Part shown: positions 9,454-19,563 of the stretch, one piece after another
Position numbering within the stretch: the stretch's first letter is position 1
Layout of the letters: each line of letters opens with the position of its first letter
NCBI RefSeq assembly: GCF_000349845.1
Contig: NC_020829.1
Location: 5,215,001-5,279,000 of the forward strand
DNA length: 64,000 nucleotides
Direction of reading: 5' to 3'
Origin: Pseudomonas sp. ATCC 13867
GTDB taxonomy: Bacteria > Pseudomonadota > Gammaproteobacteria > Pseudomonadales > Pseudomonadaceae
Notes under the pieces: generated by a model
What the model saw: the letters and a program-made list of their open reading frames with translations, nothing else
Database searches by the model: none
What the model was told of the DNA's origin: nothing
Made by a program: the position numbers and the translations under genes

Positions 9454-9503
9454 TTGACCTGAATCAGGAGTGCACCGCCAAGACGGGCGCTAAATAGCCT
9501 CAC
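9454..9503 (+). promoter_or_regulatory. Anr-dependent promoter of arcDABC
   Basis: TTGACCTGAATCAG at 9454-9467 fits the Fnr/Anr box (TTGAT-N4-ATCAA) with one change at the end of each half-site. A TAAATA -10 hexamer follows at 9491-9496. If transcription starts near 9502, the centre of the box is at -41.5, the class II activator position known for the P. aeruginosa arc promoter. This predicts induction of arginine fermentation under low oxygen. The arcD ribosome site (AGGGAGA) follows close to the ATG at 9533. Confidence 0.85.
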
Positions 9504-9532
9504 TCTCCAACTTCCTATAGGGAGATTCTTAA

Positions 9533-10981
9533 ATGTCGCAAGAAAGCAGCCAAAAATTGAAACTCGGCGCGCTGACGGCCCTGGTGGTTGGTTCCATGAT
9601 CGGCGGGGGCATTTTCTCCCTTCCGCAAAACATGGCCGCCAGTGCGGACGTCGGCGCTATCCTCATCGGCTGGGCCATCACCGCGGTCGGGATGCTGACC
9701 CTGGCATTCGTCTTCCAGACCCTCGCCAACCGCAAACCTGAACTCGACGGCGGCGTGTACGCCTACGCCAAGGCCGGCTTCGGCGACTACATGGGCTTCT
9801 CCTCGGCCTGGGGTTACTGGATCAGCGCCTGGCTCGGCAACGTCGGTTACTTCATGTTGCTGTTCAGCACCCTGGGCTACTTCTTCCCGATCTTCGGCAA
9901 GGGCGACACGCTGGCCGCGATCATCGGCGCTTCGGTGCTGCTGTGGGCCCTGCACTTCCTGGTACTGCGCGGGATCAAGGAAGCGGCGTTCATCAACACC
10001 GTCACGACCGTCGCCAAGATCGTGCCGCTGTTCCTATTCATCCTGATCTGCGTGTTCGCCTTCAAACTGGACATCTTCACCGCCGACATCTGGGGCTCGA
10101 GCAATCCGGAGCTGGGCAGCGTGATGAACCAGGTGCGCAACATGATGCTGGTCACCGTCTGGGTGTTCATCGGCATCGAAGGCGCGAGCATCTTCTCCTC
10201 CCGTGCGGAAAAGCGTTCGGACGTCGGTAAGGCCACGGTCATCGGCTTCATCACCGTGCTGCTCCTGCTGGTACTGGTGAACGTACTGTCGATGGGCGTA
10301 ATGACCCAGCCGGAACTGGCCAAGCTGCAGAACCCGTCGATGGCGCTGGTACTGGAGCACATCGTCGGGCACTGGGGTGCCGTCCTGATCAGCGTCGGTC
10401 TGCTGATCTCCCTGCTGGGTGCCCTGCTCTCCTGGGTCCTGCTCTGCGCCGAGATCATGTTCGCCGCGGCCAAGGACCACACCATGCCCGAGTTCCTGCG
10501 CCGCGAGAACGCCAACCAGGTACCGGCCAACGCCCTGTGGCTGACCAACATCTGCGTACAGGTCTTCCTGGTCATCGTGTTCTTCACCTCGGGCAGCTCC
10601 GACGGGATGGACCCGTACACCCGGATGCTGCTGCTGGCCACCTCGATGATCCTGGTGCCGTACTTCTGGTCCGCCGCCTACGCACTGCTGCTGACCGTGA
10701 AGGGCGAGACCTACGACAAGGACCCGGGCGATCGCGGCAAGGACCTGATCATCGCCGCCATCTCGGTCATCTACGCCATCTGGCTGATCTATGCCGGTGG
10801 CCTGAAATACCTGCTGCTGTCGGCGCTGCTGTATGCGCCGGGGGTCATCCTCTTCGCTATCGCGAAACGTGAAGTGGGCCAACCCATCTTCACCAATGTC
10901 GAGAAGCTGATTTTCGCAATCGTTGCAATCGGATTCCTGATCGCAGCTTACGGCCTCTACGACGGCTTCCTCTCTCTGTAA
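9533..10981 (+). CDS. arcD: Arginine/ornithine antiporter ArcD
   Basis: Integral membrane exchanger of the APC superfamily that imports arginine and exports ornithine, feeding the arginine deiminase pathway without energy cost. The 482-residue protein begins with a short polar tail and the [16 protein letters not shown] motif of helix 1, typical of this family, and shows about a dozen hydrophobic segments, including [21 protein letters not shown]. It is first in arcDABC, 17 bases before arcA, and is controlled by the Anr-type promoter just upstream. Confidence 0.95.
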   Translation: MSQESSQKLKLGALTALVVGSMIGGGIFSLPQNMAASADVGAILIGWAITAVGMLTLAFVFQTLANRKPELDGGVYAYAKAGFGDYMGFSSAWGYWISAWLGNVGYFMLLFSTLGYFFPIFGKGDTLAAIIGASVLLWALHFLVLRGIKEAAFINTVTTVAKIVPLFLFILICVFAFKLDIFTADIWGSSNPELGSVMNQVRNMMLVTVWVFIGIEGASIFSSRAEKRSDVGKATVIGFITVLLLLVLVNVLSMGVMTQPELAKLQNPSMALVLEHIVGHWGAVLISVGLLISLLGALLSWVLLCAEIMFAAAKDHTMPEFLRRENANQVPANALWLTNICVQVFLVIVFFTSGSSDGMDPYTRMLLLATSMILVPYFWSAAYALLLTVKGETYDKDPGDRGKDLIIAAISVIYAIWLIYAGGLKYLLLSALLYAPGVILFAIAKREVGQPIFTNVEKLIFAIVAIGFLIAAYGLYDGFLSL

Positions 10982-10997
10982 CTCCTGGAGACATCTC

Positions 10998-12254
10998 ATG
11001 AGCACGGAAAAAACCAAACTTGGCGTTCATTCTGAAGCTGGCAAACTGCGCAAAGTGATGGTCTGCTCGCCTGGACTCGCCCACCAACGCCTGACCCCGA
11101 GCAACTGCGACGAGTTGCTGTTCGACGACGTAATCTGGGTGAACCAGGCCAAGCGCGACCATTTCGACTTCGTCACCAAGATGCGTGAGCGCGGTATCGA
11201 CGTCCTGGAAATGCACAATCTGCTGACCGAGACCGTCCAGAATCCCGAGGCCCTGAAGTGGATCCTCGACCGCAAGATCACCAACGACAGCGTCGGCCTG
11301 GGCCTGACCCAGGAGCTGCGTAGCTGGCTGGAAGGCCTGGAGCCGCGCAAGCTGGCCGAGTTCCTCATCGGTGGCGTGGCCTCTGACGATATCCCTGACA
11401 GCGAAGGCGCCAAGGCGCTGAAGATGTACCGCGACTACCTGGGCCACTCCAGCTTCCTGCTGCCGCCGCTGCCCAACACCCAGTTCACCCGCGACACCAC
11501 CTGCTGGATCTACGGCGGCGTGACCCTGAACCCGATGTACTGGCCGGCGCGACGTCAGGAAACCCTGCTGGCCACCGCCATCTACAAGTTCCACCCGGAA
11601 TTCACCAACGCCGAATTCGAAATCTGGTACGGCGATCCGGACAAGGACCACGGCATGTCCACCCTGGAAGGTGGCGACGTGATGCCAATCGGCAACGGCG
11701 TCGTCCTGATCGGCATGGGTGAACGCAGCTCCCGCCAAGCCATCGGCCAGGTTGCCCAGGCACTGTTCGCCAAGGGCGCGGCCGAGAAAGTCATCGTTGC
11801 CGGCCTGCCCAAGTCCCGCGCCGCGATGCACCTGGACACCGTATTCACCTTCTGCGACCGCGACCTGGTCACCGTCTTCCCGGAAGTGGTGAAGGAGATC
11901 GTTCCCTTCGTCCTGCGTCCGGACGAGAAGAGCCCCTACGGCCTCAATGTCCAGCGCGAAGACAAGGACTTCCTCACCGTCGTCGCCGAATCGCTGGGCC
12001 TGAAGAAACTGCGCGTCGTGGAAACCGGCGGCAACAGCTTCGCCGCCGAGCGCGAGCAGTGGGACGACGGCAACAACGTGGTCTGCCTGGAGCCGGGCGT
12101 GGTGGTCGGTTATGACCGCAACACCTACACCAACACCCTGCTGCGCAAGGCTGGCGTGGAAGTGGTCACCATCAGCGCCGGCGAACTGGGCCGGGGCCGT
12201 GGCGGCGGTCACTGCATGACCTGCCCGATCATCCGCGACCCGATCGACTACTGA
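10998..12254 (+). CDS. arcA: Arginine deiminase ArcA
   Basis: Cytoplasmic enzyme that hydrolyses arginine to citrulline and ammonia. At 418 residues it is standard length. The catalytic Cys406 is present in the C-terminal [10 protein letters not shown] motif; FTRDTTCWI and MSTLEGGDV, which hold guanidinium-binding and catalytic residues, and the [10 protein letters not shown] block with the catalytic His are intact. The start is supported by CTGGAG upstream of the ATG at 10998. It is followed by a 113-base gap with a strong hairpin before arcB. Confidence 0.97.
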   Translation: MSTEKTKLGVHSEAGKLRKVMVCSPGLAHQRLTPSNCDELLFDDVIWVNQAKRDHFDFVTKMRERGIDVLEMHNLLTETVQNPEALKWILDRKITNDSVGLGLTQELRSWLEGLEPRKLAEFLIGGVASDDIPDSEGAKALKMYRDYLGHSSFLLPPLPNTQFTRDTTCWIYGGVTLNPMYWPARRQETLLATAIYKFHPEFTNAEFEIWYGDPDKDHGMSTLEGGDVMPIGNGVVLIGMGERSSRQAIGQVAQALFAKGAAEKVIVAGLPKSRAAMHLDTVFTFCDRDLVTVFPEVVKEIVPFVLRPDEKSPYGLNVQREDKDFLTVVAESLGLKKLRVVETGGNSFAAEREQWDDGNNVVCLEPGVVVGYDRNTYTNTLLRKAGVEVVTISAGELGRGRGGGHCMTCPIIRDPIDY

Positions 12255-12283
12255 TTACCCAACAGAGCGCACATACCTCACAC

Positions 12284-12304
12284 GGCGGCCCGAACAGGGC
12301 CGCC
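12284..12304. promoter_or_regulatory. arcA-arcB intercistronic hairpin
   Basis: GGCGGCCC and GGGCCGCC form a perfect 8-bp GC stem around a 5-base loop. No T-run follows, so full termination is unlikely. In an operon known in P. aeruginosa for segmental mRNA processing, a processing or stability role is plausible (inference). Confidence 0.6.
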
Positions 12305-12367
12305 TGCCTTGCCAACCACAAACGGCACTGACGAGGCAGAGACTTCCATCCCACAAGGAGAACGATC

Positions 12368-13378
12368 ATGGCTTTCAACATGCACAACCGTAACCTGCTC
12401 AGCCTGATGCACCACAGCACCCGCGAGCTGCGTTATCTCCTGGATCTGTCCCGCGACCTCAAGCGCGCCAAGTACACCGGCACCGAGCAGCAACACCTCA
12501 AAGGCAACAACATTGCGCTGATCTTCGAGAAAACCTCGACCCGCACCCGTTGCGCCTTCGAAGTGGCCGCCTATGACCAGGGCGCCAACGTCACCTACAT
12601 CGACCCGAACTCCTCGCAGATCGGCCACAAGGAGTCCATGAAGGACACCGCCCGCGTACTCGGCCGCATGTACGACGCCATCGAGTACCGTGGCTTCAAG
12701 CAGGAAATCGTCGAGGAACTGGCCAAGTTCGCCGGCGTCCCGGTGTTCAACGGCCTAACCGATGAATACCACCCGACCCAGATGCTGGCTGACGTGCTGA
12801 CCATGCGCGAGCACAGCGACAAGCCGCTGCACGACATCGCCTACGCCTACCTGGGCGACGCCCGCAACAACATGGGTAACTCCCTGCTGCTGATCGGCGC
12901 CAAGCTCGGCATGGACGTGCGCATCGCAGCTCCCAAGGAACTCTGGCCGACCGACGAACACGTCGCCGCCTGCAAGAAGTTCGCCGAAGAAAGCGGCGCG
13001 AAGATCACCATCACCGAAGACCCGAAAGTCGCGGTCAAGGGCGTGGATTTCATCCACACCGACGTCTGGGTATCGATGGGTGAGCCGGTCGAAGCCTGGG
13101 GCGAGCGCATCAAGGAACTGCTGCCCTACCAGGTCAACATGGACATGATGAAGGCCGCCGGCAACCCGCGCGTGAAGTTCATGCACTGCCTGCCCGCCTT
13201 CCACAACAGCGAAACCAAGGTCGGCAAGCAGATCGCCGAACAGTACCCGAACCTGAAGAACGGCATCGAAGTCACCGATGACGTCTTCGAGTCCCCGTAC
13301 AACATCGCCTTCGAGCAAGCGGAAAACCGCATGCACACCATCAAGGCGATCCTCGTTTCGACCCTCGCCGACATGTAA
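12368..13378 (+). CDS. arcB: Catabolic ornithine carbamoyltransferase ArcB
   Basis: Phosphorolyses citrulline to ornithine and carbamoyl phosphate in the deiminase pathway. The 336-residue protein has the carbamoyl-phosphate loop STRTR at residues 57-61, [12 protein letters not shown], and the ornithine-binding [10 protein letters not shown] motif. The sequence resembles the well-studied P. aeruginosa catabolic enzyme, including [11 protein letters not shown] around residue 105, where a Glu is linked to catabolic behaviour. Ribosome site AAGGAG lies seven bases before the ATG. Confidence 0.96.
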   Translation: MAFNMHNRNLLSLMHHSTRELRYLLDLSRDLKRAKYTGTEQQHLKGNNIALIFEKTSTRTRCAFEVAAYDQGANVTYIDPNSSQIGHKESMKDTARVLGRMYDAIEYRGFKQEIVEELAKFAGVPVFNGLTDEYHPTQMLADVLTMREHSDKPLHDIAYAYLGDARNNMGNSLLLIGAKLGMDVRIAAPKELWPTDEHVAACKKFAEESGAKITITEDPKVAVKGVDFIHTDVWVSMGEPVEAWGERIKELLPYQVNMDMMKAAGNPRVKFMHCLPAFHNSETKVGKQIAEQYPNLKNGIEVTDDVFESPYNIAFEQAENRMHTIKAILVSTLADM

Positions 13379-13389
13379 TGCCGGACAGC

Positions 13390-13419
13390 CCCGGACCGCG
13401 ACGACGTCGCCGGTCCGGG
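13390..13419. promoter_or_regulatory. arcB-arcC intercistronic hairpin
   Basis: CCCGGACCG and CGGTCCGGG form a perfect 9-bp stem around a 12-base loop, directly after the arcB stop and before the arcC ribosome site. No T-run follows. It may mark an RNA processing or stability site within the operon. Confidence 0.6.
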
Positions 13420-13447
13420 CGCTCCCACTCTTTCGGAGGAAATGAAT

Positions 13448-14380
13448 ATGCGTATCGTCGTCGCATTGGGCGGCAATGCCCTGCTGCGTCGTGGCGAGCC
13501 CATGACTGCCGACAACCAGCGCACCAACGTACGGATCGCTGCCGAACAGATCGCCAAGGTTGCCCCGGGCAACGAGCTGGTGATCGCCCACGGCAACGGT
13601 CCGCAGGTCGGCCTGCTGGCCCTGCAGGGCGCGGCCTATGAGAAAGTCAGCCCGTACCCGCTGGACGTTCTCGGCGCCGAGACCGAAGGCATGATCGGCT
13701 ATATGATCGAACAGGAAATGGGCAACCTGCTGCCGTTCGAAGTACCGTTCGCCACCATCCTCACCCAGGTCGAAGTCGACGCCAAGGACCCGGCCTTCCA
13801 GAACCCGACCAAGCCGATCGGCCCGGTCTACTCCAAGGAAGAGGCCGAAGCCCTCGCCAAGGAAAAAGGCTGGAGCATCGCACCTGATGGCGACAAGTTC
13901 CGCCGCGTGGTCGCCAGCCCCCGTCCGAAGCGCATCTTCGAGATCCGCCCGGTCAAGTGGCTGCTGGACAAGGGCACCATCGTCATCTGCGCGGGCGGCG
14001 GCGGCATCCCGACCATGTATGACGAAGCCGGCAAGAAGCTCTCCGGTGTCGAAGCGGTCATCGACAAGGACCTCTGCTCCTCGCTGCTGGCCCAGGAGCT
14101 GTCGGCAGACATCTTGATCATCGCCACCGACGTGGACGCGGCCTACATCGACTGGGGCAAACCGACCCAGAAGGCCATCGCCCAGGCCCACCCGGACGAA
14201 CTGGAACGCCTGGGCTTCGCCGCCGGCTCCATGGGGCCGAAGGTCATGGCCGCCATCGAGTTCGCCCGCAACACCGGCAAGGACGCGGTGATCGGCTCGC
14301 TGGAAAACATCGTCGCCATCACCGAAGGCAAGTCCGGCACCCGCGTCAGCACCAAAAAGGCTGGCATCGAGTACCGCTGA
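13448..14380 (+). CDS. arcC: Carbamate kinase ArcC
   Basis: Transfers phosphate from carbamoyl phosphate to ADP, the ATP-yielding last step of arginine fermentation. It has the amino-acid-kinase fold signatures VVALGGNAL at the N-terminus, AHGNGPQVG, and ICAGGGGIP. Two in-frame ATGs lie close together (13442 and 13448). The GGAGGA at 13435 is too near the first and ideally spaced for the second, which also gives the normal 310 residues starting MRIVVALGG. It ends the operon and is followed by a hairpin. Confidence 0.95.
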   Translation: MRIVVALGGNALLRRGEPMTADNQRTNVRIAAEQIAKVAPGNELVIAHGNGPQVGLLALQGAAYEKVSPYPLDVLGAETEGMIGYMIEQEMGNLLPFEVPFATILTQVEVDAKDPAFQNPTKPIGPVYSKEEAEALAKEKGWSIAPDGDKFRRVVASPRPKRIFEIRPVKWLLDKGTIVICAGGGGIPTMYDEAGKKLSGVEAVIDKDLCSSLLAQELSADILIIATDVDAAYIDWGKPTQKAIAQAHPDELERLGFAAGSMGPKVMAAIEFARNTGKDAVIGSLENIVAITEGKSGTRVSTKKAGIEYR

Positions 14381-14397
14381 GCACTACCCGCGACACC

Positions 14398-14421
14398 CCG
14401 GGAGCCCACCGTGGCTCCCGG
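14398..14421 (+). terminator. Probable arcDABC terminator hairpin
   Basis: CCGGGAGCC and GGCTCCCGG form a perfect 9-bp stem around a 6-base loop, 17 bases after the arcC stop. What follows is C- and T-rich rather than a pure T-run, so efficiency is uncertain. Confidence 0.6.
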
Positions 14422-14640
14422 CTCCCCTTCCTTCAGCAGTCTCCGCTCGATCCATACGGAAATTCGTCGTCTTCTTCCGCCAAATCCTGGCATTGGCGTG
14501 ACTCGGCGGTCATCATCCTCGTCAGCTAAAGCATTCGAATCACTCTAGCCACCGCCTGGCTTTGTGCCACCGGGCCGCCCCGCCTTGGGCAACCGCCGCC
14601 CGGCCGTACAAGATGGACTTGCTGAAGGAGTTTCCGAGAG

Positions 14641-16539
14641 ATGTCTCGACTACCGGTCATCGTTGGTTTTGGTGGGTATAACGCTGCGGGTCGCAGCTCG
14701 TTCCATCATGGGTTCCGCCGCACCGTCCTCGAATCCATGGAGAGCGCCGCCCGCCAGGAAACCCTCGCCGGCCTCGCGGTGATGATGAAGCTGGTCAAGG
14801 TCGTCGACGGCCAGTACCAGGACGCCGACGGCGACAGCCTCGACCTCGCCGCCATCGAGCAGCGCTTCGAGCAGCAGATCCGCCAGTCCACCCTGATCCG
14901 TCGCATCGAGCTGCAATACCTCGACGTCGACGCCGCGCACTGCCACAAGAGCCTGACCGTCAGCGCCGCCGGCGGCCCGGTGACCTTCACCAGTCTGCGC
15001 AAGCAACTGCCCGAGCCGCTGCCGGCCAACTGGTCGGTGGAAGAACTCGAAGGCGGCGAGGTGCGCGTTACCCTGCACGACAGTTGCGAGTTCAAGGTCG
15101 ACAGCTACCGCGCGCTGCCGGTGAAGTCCGCCGGCCAGTTGCCCACCGGCTTCGAACCCGGCGAGCTGTACAACTCGCGCTTCCACCCGCGCGGCCTGCA
15201 GATGTCCGTGGTCGCCGCCACCGACGCGGTGCGCTCCACCGGCATCGACTGGCAGACCATCTGCGACAAGGTGCAGCCCGACGAGATCGCCGTGTTCTCC
15301 AGCAGCATCATGAGCCAGTTGGACGAGAACGGCTTCGGCGGCCTGCTGCAGTCGCGCCTGCGCGGCCACCGCGTGTCGGCCAAGCAACTGCCACTGGGCT
15401 TCAACAGCATGCCCACCGACTTCATCAACGCCTACGTGCTGGGCAGCGTCGGCATGACCGGCAGCGTCACCGGCGCCTGCGCCACCTTCCTCTACAACCT
15501 GCAGAAGGGCATCGACGTCATCACCAGCGGCCAGGCCCGCGTGGCCATCGTCGGCAACGCCGAAGCGCCGATCACCTCCGAGATCATCGAGGGCTACGCC
15601 GCCATGGGCGCGCTGGCCACCGAGGAAGGCCTGCGCCACATCGAAGGCCGCGACGACGTCGATTTCCGCCGCGCCAGCCGCCCGTTCGGCGAGAACTGCG
15701 GCTTCACCCTGGCCGAATCCGCCCAGTACGTGGTGCTGATGGACGACGCCCTGGCCCTGGAACTGGGCGCCGAGATCCACGGCTCGGTGCCGGACGTGTT
15801 CATCAACGCCGACGGCTTCAAGAAGTCCATCTCCGCCCCCGGCCCCGGCAACTACCTGACGATGGCCAAGGCCGTGGCCGCCGCCACGCAGATCGTCGGC
15901 GAAAAGAGCGTGCGCCAGCACAGCTTCGTCCACGCCCACGGCTCCAGCACCCCGGCCAACCGCGTCACCGAGTCGGAAATCCTCGATCGCGTCGCCACCG
16001 CCTTCGGCATCAGCGACTGGCCGATCACCGCGGTGAAGGCCTTCGTCGGCCACTCCCTGGCCACCGCCAGCGCCGACCAGATGATCTCCGCCCTGGGCAC
16101 CTTCCGCTACGGCGTGATCCCGGGCATCAAGACCGTCGAAACCTTCGCCGACGACGTCTTCAGGGACCACATCGCCCTGTCCAGCAGCGACGTGCGCCGC
16201 GACGACCTGGAAGTCTGCTTCATCAACTCCAAGGGTTTCGGCGGCAACAACGCCACCGGTGTGCTGCTGTCCCCCGCCGTGACCGAGAAGATGCTGCGCA
16301 AGCGCCACGGCGATGCCGCCTTCGCCGACTACCAGGCCCGCCGCGAAGCCACCCGCAGCGCTGCCCGGCAGTATGATGAAGCCGCCACCCAGGGGCGTTT
16401 CGACATCATCTACAACTTCGGCAACGACATGATCGACGAGAAGGCCATCGAGATCAGCGACAAGGGCGTACAGGTGCCGGGCTTCAACCAGGCCATCGCC
16501 TACAAGAAGGACGAGCGCTTCAGCGACATGCTCGACTGA
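14641..16539 (+). CDS. fabY: Beta-ketoacyl-ACP synthase FabY
   Basis: Condensing enzyme that starts fatty acid synthesis in Pseudomonas by joining acetyl-CoA to malonyl-ACP, in place of a classical FabH. The 632-residue protein is longer than FabB/FabF because of an N-terminal extension. The thiolase-fold active-site Cys280 is in TGSVTGACATFLYN, and the two catalytic histidines are in FVHAHGSSTPAN and FVGHSLATASADQ. FabY follows arcC in P. aeruginosa as well (PA5174). The ATG at 14641 has an AAGGAG and a GAGAG upstream. It is single-gene, with a strong terminator downstream. Confidence 0.92.
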   Translation: MSRLPVIVGFGGYNAAGRSSFHHGFRRTVLESMESAARQETLAGLAVMMKLVKVVDGQYQDADGDSLDLAAIEQRFEQQIRQSTLIRRIELQYLDVDAAHCHKSLTVSAAGGPVTFTSLRKQLPEPLPANWSVEELEGGEVRVTLHDSCEFKVDSYRALPVKSAGQLPTGFEPGELYNSRFHPRGLQMSVVAATDAVRSTGIDWQTICDKVQPDEIAVFSSSIMSQLDENGFGGLLQSRLRGHRVSAKQLPLGFNSMPTDFINAYVLGSVGMTGSVTGACATFLYNLQKGIDVITSGQARVAIVGNAEAPITSEIIEGYAAMGALATEEGLRHIEGRDDVDFRRASRPFGENCGFTLAESAQYVVLMDDALALELGAEIHGSVPDVFINADGFKKSISAPGPGNYLTMAKAVAAATQIVGEKSVRQHSFVHAHGSSTPANRVTESEILDRVATAFGISDWPITAVKAFVGHSLATASADQMISALGTFRYGVIPGIKTVETFADDVFRDHIALSSSDVRRDDLEVCFINSKGFGGNNATGVLLSPAVTEKMLRKRHGDAAFADYQARREATRSAARQYDEAATQGRFDIIYNFGNDMIDEKAIEISDKGVQVPGFNQAIAYKKDERFSDMLD

Positions 16540-16555
16540 TCGCCGCCGCTCCACG

Positions 16556-16583
16556 AAAAAGCCGGGCATCTGCCCGGCTTTTT
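16556..16583. terminator. fabY terminator
   Basis: AAAAAGCCGGGCA, a two-base TC loop and TGCCCGGCTTTTT: an 8-bp GC stem flanked by A and T runs, so it can act in both directions. It lies 17 bases after the fabY stop. Confidence 0.9.
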
Positions 16584-16607
16584 CATGCCCGAACGCAGTG
16601 CTTTTTT

Positions 16608-16684
16608 GTAGGAGCGAGCTTGCTCGCGAACCGCTCAACGCCTTACCCGCCGGGAAACTCGTTCGCGAGCAAGCTCGCTCCTAC
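16608..16684. repeat. REPIN (two inverted REPs)
   Basis: GTAGGAGCGAGCTTGCTCGCGAA and its reverse complement are separated by about 31 bases. The pair sits between the convergent 3' ends of fabY and the HDOD gene. Confidence 0.9.
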
Positions 16685-16702
16685 GAAGAGCCTACGCGGC
16701 GG

Positions 16703-17581
16703 TCAGTAGGTGCCCTGCCCCACGCCCAGTTCGAGAATGCTGCTCTTGAGGTTCTCGAAGTCGTACTCGCTCAGCCCGACGTAATCCAGCACCCTGGCGC
16801 GGATGCTCTCCCACTCGTGGTCTTCCGGCTGGTTGCCCAGCACGCGGTGCGAGCCGCAGATGTGCTCGGCCATCTTGAGGATCGCCAGCAGGTTCTTCAG
16901 CTGCGTGTCGCGGGCACTGTCGTCGCTGAAGATCGACAACGCGTTGTGATGATTGGCGATGGCCTCGCAGACATGCTCCGGCAGGCGCCAGGAGCGCGCG
17001 GTGAAGTAGCCGACCACGGCATGGTTGGTGTTCAGCACGCGGTTCTCGGTGTCCACCACCCGGCGCTCGTCACTGGCGCTGGCATAGGCCTCCTCCAGCA
17101 CCGCCATGTAGTGCGGGAAGCGCTTGAGCATCAGCGGAATGCCGCAGTTGTGGAACAACCCCAACGCGTAGGCCTCGTCCACCGACTCGTAGCCGATGCG
17201 TTTGGCCAGGGTCAGGCAGCTCATCGCCACGTCCTGCGCGGTATCCCAGAAACGGTTGAGGGTGACGATGGTGTCGTCGCTCATCTCGCCCTTGATCGAC
17301 TGCGCATTGATCAGGTTGATCACCGAGCGGCTGCCCAACAGGTTCACCGCCCGCTGGATCGAGGTGATGCGGTTGGCCAGGCCGAAGAACGGTGAGTTCA
17401 CCAGCTTCAGCAGCGCGCCGGACAGCCCCGGGTCCTGGCTGATCAGCTTGGCGATCGCCTTCAGATCCGGGTTGGGCATGAACTGCTCCATCTGCAGGTC
17501 AACCATGATCTGCGGCTGCGGCGGCACGCTGATGCCCTGCAGGGCCTGACGGATCTGTTCGGCGGTGAGTTCCTGGGACAT
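16703..17581 (-). CDS. HDOD-domain signalling protein
   Basis: A 292-residue cytoplasmic protein made almost entirely of an HDOD domain (a degenerate relative of HD phosphohydrolases). Recognisable parts are KLISQDPGLSGALLKLVNSPFFG and SIQRAVNLLGSRSVINLI in the N-terminal half, and GLFHNCGIPLML with HAVVGYFTARSWRLPEHV later. HDOD proteins are linked to c-di-GMP signalling, chemotaxis and stress in Pseudomonas, but no partner domain is fused here, so the role is open. The start ATG is 138 bases from the divergent pfpI-like gene, so promoters probably lie between. Confidence 0.8.
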   Translation of the reverse strand: MSQELTAEQIRQALQGISVPPQPQIMVDLQMEQFMPNPDLKAIAKLISQDPGLSGALLKLVNSPFFGLANRITSIQRAVNLLGSRSVINLINAQSIKGEMSDDTIVTLNRFWDTAQDVAMSCLTLAKRIGYESVDEAYALGLFHNCGIPLMLKRFPHYMAVLEEAYASASDERRVVDTENRVLNTNHAVVGYFTARSWRLPEHVCEAIANHHNALSIFSDDSARDTQLKNLLAILKMAEHICGSHRVLGNQPEDHEWESIRARVLDYVGLSEYDFENLKSSILELGVGQGTY

Positions 17582-17719
17582 GGGCGGGCAGGTTGAAAGT
17601 TGACGGGGCGCACAGTTTACCCAGAGCGCAACGTTCTGGAACCGGCGTTTTAGACTGAACTTTCATCGGCGGCAGTGTCGGAACCTTTACACCCAAAAGG
17701 ACGAAACGGGAGATTCGCC

Positions 17720-18259
17720 ATGAGCCAGACACTCAACGGCAAGACTGTCGCCATCCTGGTCACCGACGGCTTCGAGCAGGTGGAACTGACCGGCCCGCGC
17801 GGCGCCCTGGAACAGGCCGGGGCCAAGGTACGCATTCTTTCCGACAACGCCGACAAGGTCCGTGGCTGGAACCATGACCGGCCCGCCGACAGTTTCAAGG
17901 TGGACGGTACCTTCGAGACGGCCCGCATCGACGAGTATGACGCCGTGCTGCTGCCCGGCGGCGTGATCAATTCCGACCAGATCCGCAGCCTGCCCAAGGC
18001 CCAGGAACTGGTGCGACGCGCCGACCACGCCGGCAAGCCCATCGCGGTGATCTGCCACGGCGCCTGGCTGCTGGTCTCCGCCGGCCTGGTGAAGGACCGT
18101 ACCCTGACCAGCTGGAACTCCCTCAAGGACGACATCAGCAACGCCGGCGGCCATTGGGTGGACCGCCCCGTGGTCAAGGACGGCCACCTCATCAGCAGCC
18201 GCAAGCCGGACGACATCCCAGCCTTCAGCAAGCAGTTGATCGAAGCCCTCGCCGCCTGA
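17720..18259 (+). CDS. pfpI: PfpI/DJ-1 family protease-like protein
   Basis: A 179-residue protein of the class I glutamine amidotransferase-like PfpI family. It has VAILVTDGFEQVELTGPRGAL at the N-terminus (with the conserved Glu), VLLPGGVINSDQIR, and the nucleophile elbow IAVICHGAWLL containing the catalytic Cys. Members act in stress protection, either as proteases or as deglycase-like enzymes; P. aeruginosa PfpI has been linked to mutation rate and stress. The ATG at 17720 has GGGAGA upstream; an upstream GTG at 17675 is less likely. It is followed by rlmI, as in P. aeruginosa. Confidence 0.88.
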   Translation: MSQTLNGKTVAILVTDGFEQVELTGPRGALEQAGAKVRILSDNADKVRGWNHDRPADSFKVDGTFETARIDEYDAVLLPGGVINSDQIRSLPKAQELVRRADHAGKPIAVICHGAWLLVSAGLVKDRTLTSWNSLKDDISNAGGHWVDRPVVKDGHLISSRKPDDIPAFSKQLIEALAA

Positions 18260-18315
18260 CCCCGAAGTCGACCAAAAGCGCACGCGCCCCGCTCCGGCGG
18301 CGCGTGCCGCTACGG

Positions 18316-18321
18316 TATAAT
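18316..18321 (+). promoter_or_regulatory. Putative -10 hexamer before rlmI
   Basis: A perfect TATAAT followed by CGCGCTCTTTTGCCGG, 28 bases before the rlmI ATG. No good -35 hexamer is visible. The same -10 plus CGCGCTCTTTT arrangement recurs before the NCS2 permease gene and, in variant form, before tex. Confidence 0.6.
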
Positions 18322-18348
18322 CGCGCTCTTTTGCCGGAGCCTTTCCCC

Positions 18349-19545
18349 ATGACCCTGCCCAGCCTGCGTCTGAAAGCCAACGCCGAGCGCCGCCTGCGCG
18401 CCGGCCACCTGTGGGTCTACAGCAACGAGGTGGACGTCGCCGCCACCCCGCTGAACGGTTTCGGCGCCGGCGAACAGGCCATCCTCGAAATGGCCAACGG
18501 CAAACCGCTGGGCATCGTCGCGATGAGTCCGAACAACCTCATCTGCGCCCGCCTGATTTCCCGCGATACCAAGCACGTTCTCGACAAATCCCTGCTGGTT
18601 CACCGCCTGAACGTCGCCCTCAGCCTGCGCGAGCGCCTGTTCGACAAACCCTTCTACCGCCTGGTCTACGGCGACTCCGACCTGCTGCCGGGCCTGGTCG
18701 TGGACCGTTTCGGCGACGTGCTGGTGGTGCAGCTCGCCTCGGCGACGATGGAAAAGCACCGCGACGACGTGCTCGCCGCCCTGCTGCAGGTGCTCAAACC
18801 CAGCGCCGTGCTGTGGAAGAACGACTCCAGCGCCCGCGATGCCGAAGGCCTGGAGCGCTACGTGGCCAACGCCTACGGCGAAGTCCCGGAATGGGTCGCG
18901 CTGGAAGAGAACGGCGTGAAGTTCGAAGCCCCGGTGCTGGCCGGCCAGAAGACCGGCTGGTTCTACGACCACCGCATGAACCGCGCCCGCCTGCAGCCCT
19001 ATGTGCAGGGCAAGCGCGTGCTCGACCTGTTCAGCTACATCGGCGGCTGGGGCATCCAGGCCGCGGCCTTCGGCGCCAGCGACGTGATGTGCGTCGATGC
19101 CTCCGGCTTCGCCCTCGATGGCGTGGAGCGCAATGCCGCGCTGAACGGCGTGGCAGACAAGGTCGCCTGCGTCGAAGGCGACGTGTTCGAAGCCCTGCGC
19201 GAGCTGAAGGCCGCCGACGAGCGCTTCGACGTGATCGTTGCCGACCCGCCCGCCTTCATCAAGCGCAAGAAGGACCTGAAGAACGGCGAGACCGCCTACC
19301 GCCGCCTCAACGAACAGGCCATGCGCCTGCTGTCCAAGGACGGCATCCTGGTCAGCGCCTCCTGCTCCATGCACCTGCCCGAGGACGACCTGCAGAACAT
19401 CCTGCTGGGCAGCGCCCGCCACCTGGACCGCAATATCCAGTTGCTCGAGCGTGGCGGCCAGGGTCCGGACCACCCGGTCCACCTGGCGATCCCGGAAACC
19501 CGCTACATCAAGAGCCTGACCGTGCGCCTGCTGCCCAACGGCTAA
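18349..19545 (+). CDS. rlmI: 23S rRNA m5C1962 methyltransferase RlmI
   Basis: SAM-dependent RNA methyltransferase that modifies cytosine 1962 of 23S rRNA. The 398-residue protein has an N-terminal PUA domain (KANAERRLRAGHLWVYSNEV), an EEHY-like linker, and a C-terminal Rossmann methyltransferase with VLDLFSYIGGWG (SAM motif I), VIVADPPAF (motif IV) and VSASCSMHL (catalytic Cys). The length and N-terminus fit the ATG at 18349. A TATAAT lies 28 bases upstream and a clear terminator follows. Confidence 0.9.
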   Translation: MTLPSLRLKANAERRLRAGHLWVYSNEVDVAATPLNGFGAGEQAILEMANGKPLGIVAMSPNNLICARLISRDTKHVLDKSLLVHRLNVALSLRERLFDKPFYRLVYGDSDLLPGLVVDRFGDVLVVQLASATMEKHRDDVLAALLQVLKPSAVLWKNDSSARDAEGLERYVANAYGEVPEWVALEENGVKFEAPVLAGQKTGWFYDHRMNRARLQPYVQGKRVLDLFSYIGGWGIQAAAFGASDVMCVDASGFALDGVERNAALNGVADKVACVEGDVFEALRELKAADERFDVIVADPPAFIKRKKDLKNGETAYRRLNEQAMRLLSKDGILVSASCSMHLPEDDLQNILLGSARHLDRNIQLLERGGQGPDHPVHLAIPETRYIKSLTVRLLPNG

Positions 19546-19563
19546 GGCATCACGGCAGGTCAG

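Noticed and set aside
14650-16638. 662-codon frame antisense to fabY
   Set aside because: Long antisense frames are common at this GC content; the protein is low-complexity Gly/Ala/Val-rich and fabY is certain.
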